Assembly: GCA_024305405.1 (NCBI GenBank)
Contig: JAKNDB010000079.1
Span: 2,222,501-2,286,500, forward strand
Direction of reading: 5' to 3'
Length of the DNA stretch: 64,000 bases
Source: Dirofilaria immitis
Lineage: Eukaryota; Nematoda; Chromadorea; Rhabditida; Onchocercidae
Notes under the pieces: model-generated
What the model was told of the DNA's origin: nothing
The model's input: the letters and a program-made list of their open reading frames with translations, nothing else
Databases searched by the model: none
Program-made: the position numbers and the translations under genes
Shown: positions 52,401-64,000 of the stretch, one piece after another
Layout of the letters: each line of letters starts with the position of its first letter
Position numbering within the stretch: position 1 is the first letter of the stretch

Positions 52401-55400
52401 CCATCTAAAACTTGTTTAAAAACATTTATCTACCTGAATCATAATTCTGAATACTTCTAATCTCAAGTTAACAAATGTAATATCAATTTAATGGATCTCT
52501 TATAAATTTTCACTAGACAGTATTTTAGCTATTACGAAACATTGCAATAAAATATGGACATACTTTATACCTACTATTTTTACTATTCTAAAAGAAGTAA
52601 ATAGCACTATTTATTCAAAAACTTCACTAACCTGTCACCAAAATCAGCAAATACGCGTCGCATAATGTCACGCCGTATAATATCAAGCTCATTTTCAGCT
52701 TCGTCTAGATTTTTAACTAATTCCACCAATTCATCTGTTACCATTCGTTTATAGCCCTATTTCAAAAATTAATAGCAAATAAATGGAATAAAAATGCGAT
52801 GAAATAAAATAAATAAAAGGATTTAATTAATATTTCTAACCTTTCGAGAGGATTTAAGCTCAAATTCTGGACCTAAATTCATAGCAATAGCTTCTGGTAT
52901 TTCAAGCTGATAACGAGATCGTCCACTTCCAAGGAAATTAATGTTCTATAAAATTCTTTAAATCTAACGACAGTAATAAAACTAAAAAGATATATATGAA
53001 ATCTTTAAACAATAGCTATTTACATATAGGTTTTGACAATTTATTTTCATGAGAAGCATAAAGAATTTACTGAACAGTGGAGCTGTTTCCTGATAACATT
53101 CAAATATAAATCCAGTTCATGAATGCATTCTTTTACATTACAAATCGCATCGTCATATTCCTTAATTATACCTTTTTCTGGCACAATAATACCTTCTTCT
53201 TGTGCTTTATCACGATTGAACGCATTCTGTAATCATCATATGTAGTCTACGAAGACAAAGTCATTCTGTTCTCCTTTACTTTTTAATTTTTAATATGTTT
53301 TGCGACACAAACGGTGACAAATAACGACAAAGTGCACTTAAAAATTTCAAATCATGAGCTTAAATAAGTAGTTATTGCCTATACTAATTCAGTTACTCCT
53401 AAATCTTAAGAAACTGACGCAAACATTTCTCTGCTTACAGAAAAATAAGATTAGACATTAATTTAATAAAGAATGGAGCTTGAAAATTCCAGCAGATTAC
53501 AACAATCTATAATGAAAATACTTTGATTCCGAAAACTTCACCGAAATACAGATTCTGCCGAGAAATAGCTGAGCTAATCATTTGACTAGCTTTAAATAAC
53601 TTAATGAATTTTTAACATAATAATCATGCAAGCAGAATGAATAATAAGAAGCCATGAAGATATAGAAAATCCTTTTTATGGAAGACAGCTCGTTGAAGGC
53701 ATTTAAGTTCATAAATATAGGGAGTACAAAAACAATATTAAACTAGTTCTAGGAATTATGATTTTCTTTAGAAAAAATATCTAAAACAAATATACTTTAT
53801 GCACTTACTTTAAAGTGCTCAAGATCGTTTGAAATATCAGGAAATCGATGTCCAAAGCATCGCTCCAATAATGAAGGACTACAACAATTAAGGTTTAACA
53901 CAAATATCGTTTGTTACTTAAATAAAAATATATCAACCCCTACTTTCATCATTAACTAATTTTATTATGGCAAAGATCATCAATAATTTCTGATCAACTT
54001 TGAATGAAATTAAATTAAATAACTAAAGAAATACAACTGCCTTATTTGTAAACAGTATAGCTGCTTTCCAAAAATTTTGGAAATTCTTAAAATAAGAATT
54101 TTTCGAACAAGTTTTCATTGATTCAAAATAATTTTTATATTAATAGTGTTTCCGCAAAACTTTTCGCATCTGTAACCTAAATTTTGTAAAGCAATGAATG
54201 TAATAAAATAAAGGAAAACAATCAAACCACATACACTGCTTCCTGATTTTCGCTAAAACTTTCTATAAATTCTAAATGGAGATCGTGAACACGCTCAAAA
54301 CCCTCCAAAGCTTGGACCAAATCTCGAATTTTTCGTTTATTATAACGCATAGTCTCGAACATCTGTGCTCGGCTATCAGGATGTTCCTCTGCTCGGTATT
54401 TCAATCCTAATGTATGTATTCTAAAAAAAAAAAAAAGAAAAAACCATTTTCTAATAAAAGCAGTGAATTTTATTGCATCTTATAGGGGTCAGCTCACTTC
54501 TGGACTAAGCGCTCCAAATCAGGTACTTTGCGCAACCGTTCCATGGCTTTAACAACAAATCCTTTCAATCCCGCTTCAAGCAACCATTCAATTGCATCTT
54601 GTCGTGAACATAGGATATCACGATCACAAACAGGAGCACAAACCCATTGCCGAAGAAGACGTTTACCTGAAAGCGTGTTCAGAAATCAGTTTCGAAATCG
54701 CTTGAAAATACAGATAAAAAAGAACTAGGCGTTTCAAAGTCGAGTAATATTTCCACTTCAGAAATTTTTAAAATATTTTAAAAATTTCCGCAAAATATAC
54801 CTGCTGGAGTAGCACATTTGTTAATAACATTATAAAGCGTATATTTTGCGGTAATTGGATCATGTAGCGTAAATTTCTTCATAGAACCAACAGGTGGTAT
54901 GATATTCAGATGCTTTAAAGCAAGATTATCCAAGATAAGTCGTCGTCCACTCCAGTATTGCTCGTCAACTTTCGACTCATCCTTAATAGAAATAGGATTC
55001 TCCACATCAAATCGTTACAATAACTATTTAAAGGAAAAAGTCAAAACCATGTGACGATAAAAGCATGGTATAAAAAAACGAAAAGAGAATATAAATTGAC
55101 CTTATCTTGAGATATGGATCTTGTAAGATTCATAGGTCTGTAAAGCTCAAATCTTCGCATTGAAATCATATCAACATCAACAAAGCATCTTTGCAAATAC
55201 CTGGAATTTGAAGAATAGCTATAAAACGTCAACAAAAAGTTTCTTAGTCAAATAAATTTCAACGCTTTGTAAGCAGTCAAATTATAGAGAAGATAGCAAA
55301 GAAACAAATTCCAGTGATTACGAAAATTAAGTCAAACACTAGGTCAACGAACCAAATAACAGCTCCTAAAGCTGAAATGCACGCATCATACATAGGTTTA

Positions 55401-58400
55401 CACCTCAGAACAAGACTATCTCTATCTATCATATCAAGTAAGACTATAGGCCATTTATCATATAATTCGCCGTAGTATTTATCGCTTGCCAGCTGTAACA
55501 AATTTTCAAATTTATTAATTCATTCAATATTATATAAGTAATCGAAGCATACGTTATTATAAAAATTTCATCAGCAGAATAAATGCATTTTAATTTTGTC
55601 AAATTATCAAAATAAAAATGTTACTTTCGAAAAACAAATACGAATTTAGCAAAAATAATGAAGGAAAAGCGAAGAAGCTGGTAATTTAAATAAATTTAAA
55701 CTTTAAAAATTCTGTATAATTAATCCGTACCAACTTCAAAGTGTTTTCAGATGTTAGGAATTCTTTCTTTGGAATTAATGCTTCTTTTGGTACCGCACTC
55801 ACAGTACTATTATATACGGTCACTGTCGATGTCGAAACTCGTCCGCGCTCATATAAAATCTGTAAAATCCTAATTACGCAAAATTCGAATTAAAAAACAA
55901 TTATATAGTTGTTCATTATAGTCAATTCAGCGACAAACTTGAGCTGGTTGATAATGAGAGAATAATGTCCTTAGCGCAGAACGACTACCACTGTCAGAAA
56001 GGCGACCAATCTGAAATGATTTTTTAAATTAAAAATAAAAAAGATCATCCCGAGAAGATATTGACTTGAAACTATTCATATTTTTAAAAAATTTCCGGAA
56101 GTTTTTAAAAAGCTTCTTTTGAAGAAGAAAAACATACGTAGAACCGACCGACGCTTGTATCGATGAAACAGACACCATATTCTACATTTTCCGTACCCTA
56201 AAAACAAATAAATTTAAGCTATCTAATATGATATGATTGGTGAAAATAAAAAATTAATAGCCATTGCTGATAACGTTACCAAAATTAAAATACCCTTTCA
56301 ACTATAGCATATAAATAACGTGCTGTTGTATCTATCAGATCCACAGTACTTTGTTCATCATTTCCATCAAGTACCCCATATGTTCGAGTACCTGGGGTAG
56401 TAATATTGCATACTTCTCTAAAATATTTTAGATTTAAAAAGAAAAAGCTAATAAGAGGATACAAGTATTAAATTTGCTAGAAAGAATTACATTAATTTTT
56501 TCATGAACGAAACTTCTGGCGCTAAAGTTATATGAAAAAATCTGACAGTCCCAACTTTTACAGTGCGTATTTCATGGTCGAAATTAAATGATTCGAACCA
56601 CTGAAATTCAATGTAAACCAATTTTTGGTATTAGATGTCAATCATTTTTATTCTAATAAGCCAGTATTATCGGCATATAACAGACGGATCTAATAAAATA
56701 TTAAGCTGAAAATCACAACATTCCGTTTAAATACTTTCATTTTTATCGCACCTCCTTACAACTTTATTATTAGCTTTCTCGATTTTATTTCGGTTTTCTA
56801 ACTGTGTCGGTGTTTCAGTTTGCTCCACGCGAGCAACTTTATAACCTCGATTAACCAACTGATCAGCAAAACGACCGTAAGCCACTTCTGGAAATCCGCA
56901 ATGTGCAAAACTGCCCTAAAAAAATTTGTTACAACATTTCAAAAGTCCACCTTCATTAAAACGATAAAAATCTCTGTCAAAATAAACTAAATTTAACTAA
57001 CCCTCATGTAATTAAGATTCAAATTTTCGACTCCAATTACAGCATCCATATGATACATTTCGTAAAACTTCCCAACTTTAAAAACAACACTGTATCAAAA
57101 TACGCTGATTTAGCTGCCCACCACTGTCGATGCCCTATAAAATATTTTGAAAATTATTATTAATAATAATAGTACTATCTACGATAAACAAATTCGATCC
57201 GAATATAAATCTATATGTTATTATCACTTCATTGGTCCATTAAATTTGTAAATTTTACTGGTTCAAATTTTATATTCCTTCAAAGTCATAATGTCTTACC
57301 AGGCGTCTGTTTTTTCATGAACGTATCCGGAACATATAAAGTACGCGGACAATAATCTGGATGACTACTTAAACGTCTCTCTGCATCTCGAATGTTTTCT
57401 GGTTGAAGAAAGTCGAAGTCTAAGTGAGGAAACCTCACAGATTCAATATCGGATACAGCAGAATTTGAGCTTTCATCTAGTAGATCGCTATCAGTTGAAC
57501 GGCTTATTTTTGATGAAGTCACAGATAAGTCCTAGATCCACAGTAATTAATTAAAAATTCAATTGTCATTAATGTCGATCAAATCTCTGCGTGCTTTAAA
57601 CTAAAAAATATTTTATACTTAAATTCAAATCTAAAGATCTTTCTAATGATTGTCGGTTGAAATCAAGTAGTACAGAATGATTCAGAATATATATAGTCAG
57701 ATTCTAAGTGTTCAGAAAAGTTTCTAAATGTCTAAACTGTCAAGTATTTGGTTTTATGTAATAAAAACTTTAGTTAAAGAAATTTTCATTCTAAATATTT
57801 AGTGCTTTGATTAGGATCCACAGAATTTTATATCTAAAATAATTAGAATACAATGAATGATTTGATACGAACTTGTTCTGTAGCACGGAATGAATTGATA
57901 AATGATACGGCCATCTCACTCGCAACAGGCTTTGAAGGTATAGACTCATTTACCAGTGAAATCTTGGAGGAAGCATGCTTAGGATCAGATGATTTCTATA
58001 AAATACTGGTGTTTCTAATTAAATTTAACTTTAGTAAAACGTTTAGTAAAACATTTTTAAGCACTAAAACTTATTCCAAACTTGAGTTGAATTTAAATAA
58101 CCAATATAAATTTAAGAAACTCAAAAAGCTTCGAATCAAGCGCAAAATCAACTTTGTGTAACAATTCATTGAGATATTTGAAATTCAAAACTTCGAGACC
58201 TAACATATTTCGAAATCGAAAATACGTATCGCCATACACACAACATTGACTTTTTTCAAAATTAGCTATCATTAAAGATCGGTCATAAATCGAACAAATT
58301 TTACGAACCAGCTGGGATAGCAAACCGCTTCTTACTGACTTATGTCTTGGACTTTGTTTTACATTTTCTTCACTGTTTTTCACATCCATCGCTTCATCAG

Positions 58401-59656
58401 CATCATCTTCTGAATCTGATGAAACCACTACGCGGCGGCGTTTCGTGCATGGATTTTTGCGGATGGCATTTCTTCATATGATGGTCGCTTTATATGCGGA
58501 CCTTAATAAATGATTCGATATGAATTGGATTTCTTTTTCAAAATTTCAGAGTATTTGGGAGTAAAATTTATAATTGAAAAAGATTTACTTAAATCACCAA
58601 AAAACTTTTTAATCCAATTTACTAAAGTTTAATCTTTTCGGCAAAATGCGTGAACTCGTCTAAAATCCAATTATAAGAAAATGTTAACAGATAAATGATT
58701 AATTTCAAAACATTTTCCAAGTATTATTAAGAGACAATTATCTTGCATTTTAAGATAAATAATATCTGAAAAATATTGCAGTTTTGCATGAGATTTTCAC
58801 TTCTTTCTTGTAAATTGGATTACTGGAAATAATCTGTACTGAAATCAAAGTATAGTTAGCTACTATTGAAATGTTTGTGCTGTCAAAATTCATTCTTTGA
58901 AGTAAAGCCTCTTTTGCTAATATATTTTGCTACGTAATTAAAATCATATTTAAAATGAAGACTTTTAGTGATATCTTCTTCCGTTTGAATATCATTCGCC
59001 ACATTAATATCTTTCTGCGTTTCCGAAATTTTGGAAGGAGTGGTACGCTTTAGTATGCTGCTCTGCAAAAATTGAATTTTTCAACTTTTAGAAATTTGCA
59101 ATTTAAATTATTGTATTGCGCTGCAACTGAAATATATTTGAAAAAATATAGAACTGATGAGACATAGCTTTTAATTAAAAAATATTGAATGAGAAACGAT
59201 TTAACTATATTTTAGTGGCTCATTCGATTGCCTTCATTTCTTCATCATCAGTTAAATGTAAATTCTGATCATTAATTCCATTTTCAAATATTAAAAATCG
59301 ATGAAATATTTGCTTCTTATTTCTATCATACCTCTTTCAGTTCTTTATTGATTTCTTGTTTTTATTCTAATTGATCCCTAAAAGATGGGAATAGATTTGA
59401 ATTCTTAGAAGGGCGGGATAACTTTCGAATTTACTGATTAGTCGTGAATCGATATTTGTCTTCCTTAGCAGCGATATTTTTCACTTATTAGCGTTGAAGT
59501 GTGTTCATTTAATATGTTCCCTTTTATTTTAAAATTTTTACAAATTTAAAATTTGCACACCGTTTGATTTCCGATAGGTTCAGCTTTCAACGCATTTTTT
59601 GAAGTCGGACTTCTGGTGAAAAATGAAAGTAAAGATGCTTGTTTTTTCATAGCCAT
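49448..59656 (-). CDS. MSH6: DNA mismatch repair protein MSH6 (MutS homologue)
   Basis: With MSH2 it forms MutS-alpha, which recognises base mismatches and small loops. About 27 exons; well-fixed ones include 59656-59561, 59062-58934, 57995-57873, 57531-57300, 57134-57002, 56915-56752, 55859-55731, 54981-54801, 54666-54498, 52945-52841, 51670-51473, 50961-50874, 50800-50698, 50418-50278, 49809-49675 and 49573-49448 (TAA). N-terminal PIP box [10 protein letters not shown] binds PCNA. A basic/acidic linker follows ([14 protein letters not shown]), and no PWWP domain is seen. Mismatch-binding domain: [16 protein letters not shown], where the family's Phe-x-Glu is present. ATPase: [11 protein letters not shown]alker A at 51515-51544, [17 protein letters not shown] signature and IIDELGRGT Walker B. 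The start ATG follows a tatttcag acceptor by 13 bp. One-base slips lie at 58454-58458, 57080-57084 and 50343-50349; the exon 58934/58505 junction phase is unresolved. Confidence 0.95.
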
Positions 59657-60886
59657 TTTCCGAATATACCCTGAAATATTGACGCAATAATTATTACTTT
59701 TTCGAATTTCTCTATCTTCCAATACGTTATGAACTTCAGCATAAATACCATTACTGGAAATAGACATTCTTAAACAACTAACAGATTAGTATTGATTCTA
59801 ATAGTTAATGACCTTAAATTATTATTCTGAAATTTCATTCTCTAGTTCAAAATTCATTCTAATGATAACTTCCGATGTAAAGTAAGCACTACAGGATTCA
59901 ATGAAAAAAAAGAAAAAGAATTAGTAGAACATATTGTGAGTTTCAATTCATACTAATGACTCCAGAAATTCTTTGTGCATAACTTTATTTTACCATATTG
60001 CTACTTGGCGTTTACGTGAGATATATGATCGGTATTAGGGAAGTATGGTGAGACATACTATCATATTTCAATCATCAAGAAATCCACAGAGTATAGAAAC
60101 ACATACAATCTGATCAAGCAGATTAATCCAATAAATAACTCAAGCATTGTAAAAAACATAGAAACACTAAAAATTTCCCGAATTCTATTCAAATGGCAAC
60201 TTCTACTTTCCAAAAAAGTTATCGCTAGTGAATGTTTTGTTTTATTAATGATAACTTATCACAAATAAATGAATAATTAGTGCAAAACTTTTAATCTATC
60301 AGTAAAAATAATACTTTATGATAAACTTAATAATTGCGAGAATATTGGATAACGTTTCACTTATTACGCATGCTTTGTATGTCAAGTCATACAAAGTAAT
60401 ACTCTCGACAAAAACATGCGAAGCATCTAAAATAAACGTGAATCGATTCAGTGCTGTATCATTAGGCTATTTTGAAATGGGGCTATACTATGGTCTTAAA
60501 ACGATATCTTTGATGCCATTGAGGAAATCTTTAATATGGGGTAATGAGGGAGGGAAGGGCGGTTGTGTGTTTGAGATGGATTCGTTCGTGGGAATGATAA
60601 CTTCGCTGAAGTGCGAATGATTTATTACCTGTGTATTCATCTGGATAGTTATGTGAATGCATTTATGATCTAGCATCACTTACATACCTTTTCTGTTGAA
60701 ACAATTTATGTAAACATAATGCGTAATTTCTTCATTCATAAGTTTCCCTTTCCTTCAATGTTTATTTGCCATTGTTGAATGAATATCATTAAAATGAATA
60801 TCATTTTGAAAAGTTAAATTTAGGAGGCAATGCTATTTGAGATCTCACCAAATTTGAGATATTCCTTTTCTGCCAGAACTAAATGA

Positions 60887-60962
60887 TTAACAAGTAGAAC
60901 AATTTTATATGATTGAACTAATTGTTAACAAGTAGAACAATTTTATATGATTGAACTAATTG
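60887..60962. repeat. exact 38-bp tandem duplication
   Basis: Two adjacent copies beginning ttaacaagtagaacaatttt, 60887-60924 and 60925-60962, identical as read. Recent duplication or assembly artefact. Confidence 0.9.
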
Positions 60963-61310
60963 GAACCAACTTCCATCTTACAATAAGCAAAATCGTTGTA
61001 GAATATAAATTCTATATAATATAATTTTATCTTGTCTTTTTGCAATAATGAATCGAAGACTTTTGCTAAAATCGAAGTACCTTTGTGAAAACTGCTGAAG
61101 TTTTTGGTGGACAGAGGAATTTTTATATTTGCATAATGCATGATTTAATTTCTTTCTTTCCATATATGTTGTGTTTTCAAATATATGTTATAACTTTAAA
61201 ATGTGAAGTAGAATTTAAATCTAATTGAATGAAATTTGGATTTTTATGTTTGAACTATGTATTTTGCTCTATGTCCAGAAGCATGAATAATTTAAAACCA
61301 TGGATATTAT

Positions 61311-61347
61311 TTCAGATTTGGTTTTTAATTGCTGAATTCGATAGAGA
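61311..61347 (+). promoter_or_regulatory. probable trans-splice acceptor and 5' leader of UBAP2L-like gene
   Basis: The stretch ggatattatttcag, with its AG at about 61314-61315, precedes the ATG at 61348 by some 30 bases with no in-frame upstream coding. That arrangement is typical for a spliced-leader acceptor in nematodes. Inference from position only. Confidence 0.4.
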
Positions 61348-64000
61348 ATGGGCGGCAAAGGTGAAGTAAGCGATCAGAAAATCCGCGCTACGCAGGATCA
61401 GCTACGTCTTGCCAGATTAACGCAGGATTTATCCATAACAGATGATGATCGTGCGAATATACAAAAACTTGTGAAGAAAGTAGAAATTTATTGATAATCT
61501 TATATGATTTTGAAGCCGGTTTTTTCTTATGATAATTACTTATAATGAAAAATATGATTTTGAAACTGATTTTGTCTTATAATAATTACTTGTAATGAAT
61601 TCGTATAGGATTTTCATTACGGTTTGTGACTTAACACATTGCTTTACAGAATACCGCTGACTCCTTAGTCAGAAATCTTAAACTAGAATTTTGTTTAAAT
61701 TTGAATATTAGATATAGGAATTTTAGGTAGTGGAGACGACAAGATGTAGCATAAGTCAGGCTGAAATTGCTTTGTATGATAATAATAATGACGTACAAGA
61801 AGCAGTGAATGCCATTTTGGAGGATAACTATCCAGATGAAAATGTCTGGAAAGAACAGAAAAGCAGGCGAGCGAAACGAGCAGAAGCTGAGGAATTAAAG
61901 CATGAAGAATCGAATTCTTCACATAGGAATCGAATTAGTAGCACAAGATCAAACAATTTCGGTAATATTTGATTCCTTTGTTGTTTCTTTTGCTTACATT
62001 TAGTGTTTGGCGTGCACTAATCAGTTTGAAAGACAATGCTAATGGGATAATTCTTTTAGTTTTACTAAATCTTCCATCCAGTCATTGAAAAGCATCATAT
62101 ATTTGTTGAGATTTTAAATATTGAAATTATTTAAATTCATTCTTCCTTTTGTTCTACGAACTCTTAAGAAATATAAGCCCCGAAATTGTGATGAAAATAT
62201 AGAATTTGTTAATGTGTGTGGTTATTTCTGTAGTCCTTTTCTTATTAGATCATATAAAACAATTAAATACATCAATCATCCAAAACTATTCGCTGTTAGG
62301 ATATGGGCGAGGACGAGGAGTAGAACGGGGGCGCAGTGGTTATCGAGGTGCGCGTGGTGGTGGTCGAGGTTCGTATCGAGGTGGATACCAGCATTCATCA
62401 TCTCAAGGACAGTTTGGCAGTAATATGGCAAATAATGTTTGGGATAATTCACAAGCATTGAAGATTGACCCTAGTAAGGAATGGACCAATGCAAGCGTAG
62501 CTGCTGTTGACGACAGTGCTGAAGATACTGAATGGGTATGATTTATTCGTAGAGATTTTCAGTTTTTCCGAAATTTTTTAAGATTCGAAATTCTGTTACA
62601 TTCTTATTTTAACAGTTTCCAGAAGAAATATACTTAATCTTCCAGAAGCAACATGGCACATTGGTATTTTCACGAAGTACAACACCACCAGTCACTACAA
62701 CACCTGCAGTGAATACAGTTGCCGGAATGAGCTCAGTAACACCAACTTCCGGAGCAGTATCATTTGCTGCTGTTGCAGCTGCCGGAACTAATAAAGCTAA
62801 GGAAAATGTGTTAAAAAGTTCTCTGGATCGATCTGGAACAAGTACATTACCAGCGCTGGGACAATCACAGCTCGAAAATGTAAATTCACTTTATCAAAAG
62901 TATGCCATGTTTTTTTTTCGCATTTTAAACATCTCTTAAGCGATTTCATTTATTGTGCATCGATCAAACTAGTTCTTTAGTATAGATAAATTTTGATATT
63001 CATTTGGGAATTTTCAAACACGAAATCAAAATTATTGCAGAGCATACATTTTTCTTTATCGTAGTCGGTAAATAATGTAGGTTATAAATTATTCGATCTT
63101 GCTCATAAGATGAAGTAATCATATTGGGGCATGCATATACGTCAAGTTCGAATACATTGAGTAAAAATAGGCCGGCTGTTAATTAAATGTATTCTTTCTT
63201 TGTTATGTCTATAAATTTCTGCAAACTAAATGGATAGTTGGATGGCTGCTGTTTTTATGCTCAATCACTCTAACAAATAGTGTTTTTTCCTTCATTTGTG
63301 CATTAAGCATTTGATTTTAAATATTCATTTCAGCAGTGGGCTTGTTTCAACAAGTACTCAATTAACAGCCCCTCTGAAGAAATAGATAAAGGATGTGAAA
63401 CTCGAACATCACCCTTAAGTGGGCATGATACATCTGCATCAAGAAATGCTATGGCGGGAGCAACGATGCATGCAGCAGGGGTATCACAACAGTCTCGAAC
63501 GACTGCATCTGTAAACACTGTAACGAATACGTCAGCGGACTGGACCGCACAATTGAAAAATGATCTCGGAATTGGTGGTGCTGCTTCTGCTACGAAATCT
63601 AATGTAAATCAACCAGGTTTGATGTCGAAGTCGTCTCTGCAGAATGCAAAAACAGCTCAAGTTCCACGAGCAACATCTCGACATACCACTCATTCAACTG
63701 TGGAATTTGTGTCCGGAGAAGCAAATGGCCCAACTTTACCTGAATATCAGTTCGGTTTTCATGTCGACTCAGCAACAGGAAGTGATGAGCATGGTGATGA
63801 TGTCTATTGTACATCGGCTAAATCTCGGTCCTTGAATAATCAAGCTGCTAAAGTATATATTTATCTTTTGCTTTTTGCTAAACTTAATTAACCTTTGTGT
63901 ATTCTCCTTAGTATCTGCTTTCAAATATCGGTCATGATTTATTATATATGTGATTTTATGTGTCACTGATCTCACACCAGATGGTGGTTGGGAATTTTCT
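61348..64000 (+). CDS. UBAP2L/lingerer-like protein (PQN-59-type), 5' part
   Basis: RNA-granule protein family with an N-terminal UBA domain and RGG box (UBAP2/UBAP2L, Drosophila lingerer, C. elegans PQN-59). Exons: 61348-61479, 61727-61961, 62300-62535, 62616-62899 and 63334-63852; the gene continues past the right edge. Signatures: ATQDQLRLARLTQDL at the start, UBA helices ISQAEIALYDNNNDVQEAVN and AILEDNY, a basic SRRAKRAEAEELK, then an RGG segment from 62300 (GYGRGRGVERGRSGYRGARG, then GGRGSYRGGY) and WDNSQALKIDPSKEWTN. Downstream is Ser/Thr/Ala-rich and contains PEYQFGFHV, resembling the conserved QFG motif of the family. Exon 63334-63852 needs one extra base near the C4 run 63369-63372 (or the A3 at 63380-63382) to connect its two parts. 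Head-to-head with MSH6. Confidence 0.88.
61503..61598. repeat. diverged 50-bp tandem duplication in UBAP2L-like intron 1
   Basis: tatgattttgaa...tcttat.ataattact..taatga occurs at 61503-61548 and again at 61553-61598 with about six differences. Intronic, no coding content. Confidence 0.75.

Larger units (their letters stand above)
59657..61347. other. head-to-head intergenic region (MSH6 / UBAP2L-like)
   Basis: 1.7 kb between divergent starts, likely holding both promoters. It has a somewhat GC-richer patch at 60535-60620 and the 38-bp duplication listed separately. A 100-codon open frame at 60318-60620 has no recognisable motif. Confidence 0.55.

Noticed and set aside
56490..56600. Exon-like minus-strand frame starting [17 protein letters not shown] within MSH6
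   Set aside because: The flanking exons join in phase (AG + A giving KVVRREVC) and match the family without it; at most a cryptic exon.
60318..60620. 100-codon plus-strand open frame between MSH6 and UBAP2L-like gene
   Set aside because: No motif, no splice context, lies in a presumed promoter region; chance frame is likely.
14884..63372. Programmed frameshifting or RNA editing as explanation of the frame slips
   Set aside because: Too many unrelated genes, each at a plain homopolymer with no shared downstream structure; sequencing error is simpler.
1..64000. tRNA, rRNA, CRISPR array, transposase or bacterial-type operon
   Set aside because: I looked for tRNA T-arm words, repeat-spacer patterns and transposase motifs on both strands by eye and found none; short or diverged cases could be missed.

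Overview
The window looks like nuclear DNA of an AT-rich invertebrate, most likely a nematode. Genes are split into many short exons by AT-rich introns with GT donors and TTTCAG/TTTTAG-like acceptors. Several start codons lie just behind an acceptor-like AG with no visible upstream exon, as expected for spliced-leader trans-splicing. The gene set is animal (BLTP1/LPD-3, MSH6, UBAP2L/lingerer, a FOP-like centrosomal protein, a Rab32-type GTPase, YRDC). The nematode placement is inference from gene structure and gene set. No alignment could be run.

Layout. 1-5950 (+): 3' part of an RS/Arg-rich protein gene I cannot name. 6039-6122 (+): candidate first exon of a small secreted protein. 6985-8165 (+): YRDC, the threonylcarbamoyl-AMP synthase of tRNA t6A synthesis. 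8401-10361 (-): complete Rab32/38 (GLO-1-like) GTPase, tail-to-tail with YRDC. 10.4-12.5 kb: AT-rich desert with an ATC/GAT microsatellite. 12574-16650 (+): nine-exon TauE/SafE (TSUP) membrane transporter with two tandem repeats in its introns. 18761-21145 (+): FOP-like protein. 22014-48253 (-): one giant bridge-like lipid transfer protein, BLTP1 (KIAA1109/Tweek/LPD-3). 49448-59656 (-): MSH6. 61348 to the right edge (+): UBAP2L/lingerer-like gene, 5' part only.

The genes are mostly unrelated housekeeping functions: tRNA modification, Rab traffic, lipid transfer at membrane contacts, mismatch repair, RNA granules and centrosome/cilium. I see no single pathway. The first three plus-strand genes are close enough that a nematode-type operon is possible.

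A dominant signal is technical. At least ten times, in five clearly conserved genes, the frame is lost at a short homopolymer and would be restored by one extra base of that run. The flanking exon phases also close only with that base, for example TSUP at 14884-14889 and MSH6 at 50343-50349. This points to unpolished assembly rather than mass pseudogenisation. A different kind of lesion, a TAG where YRDC family members have a conserved Trp codon, is not explained this way and may be rescued by splicing.
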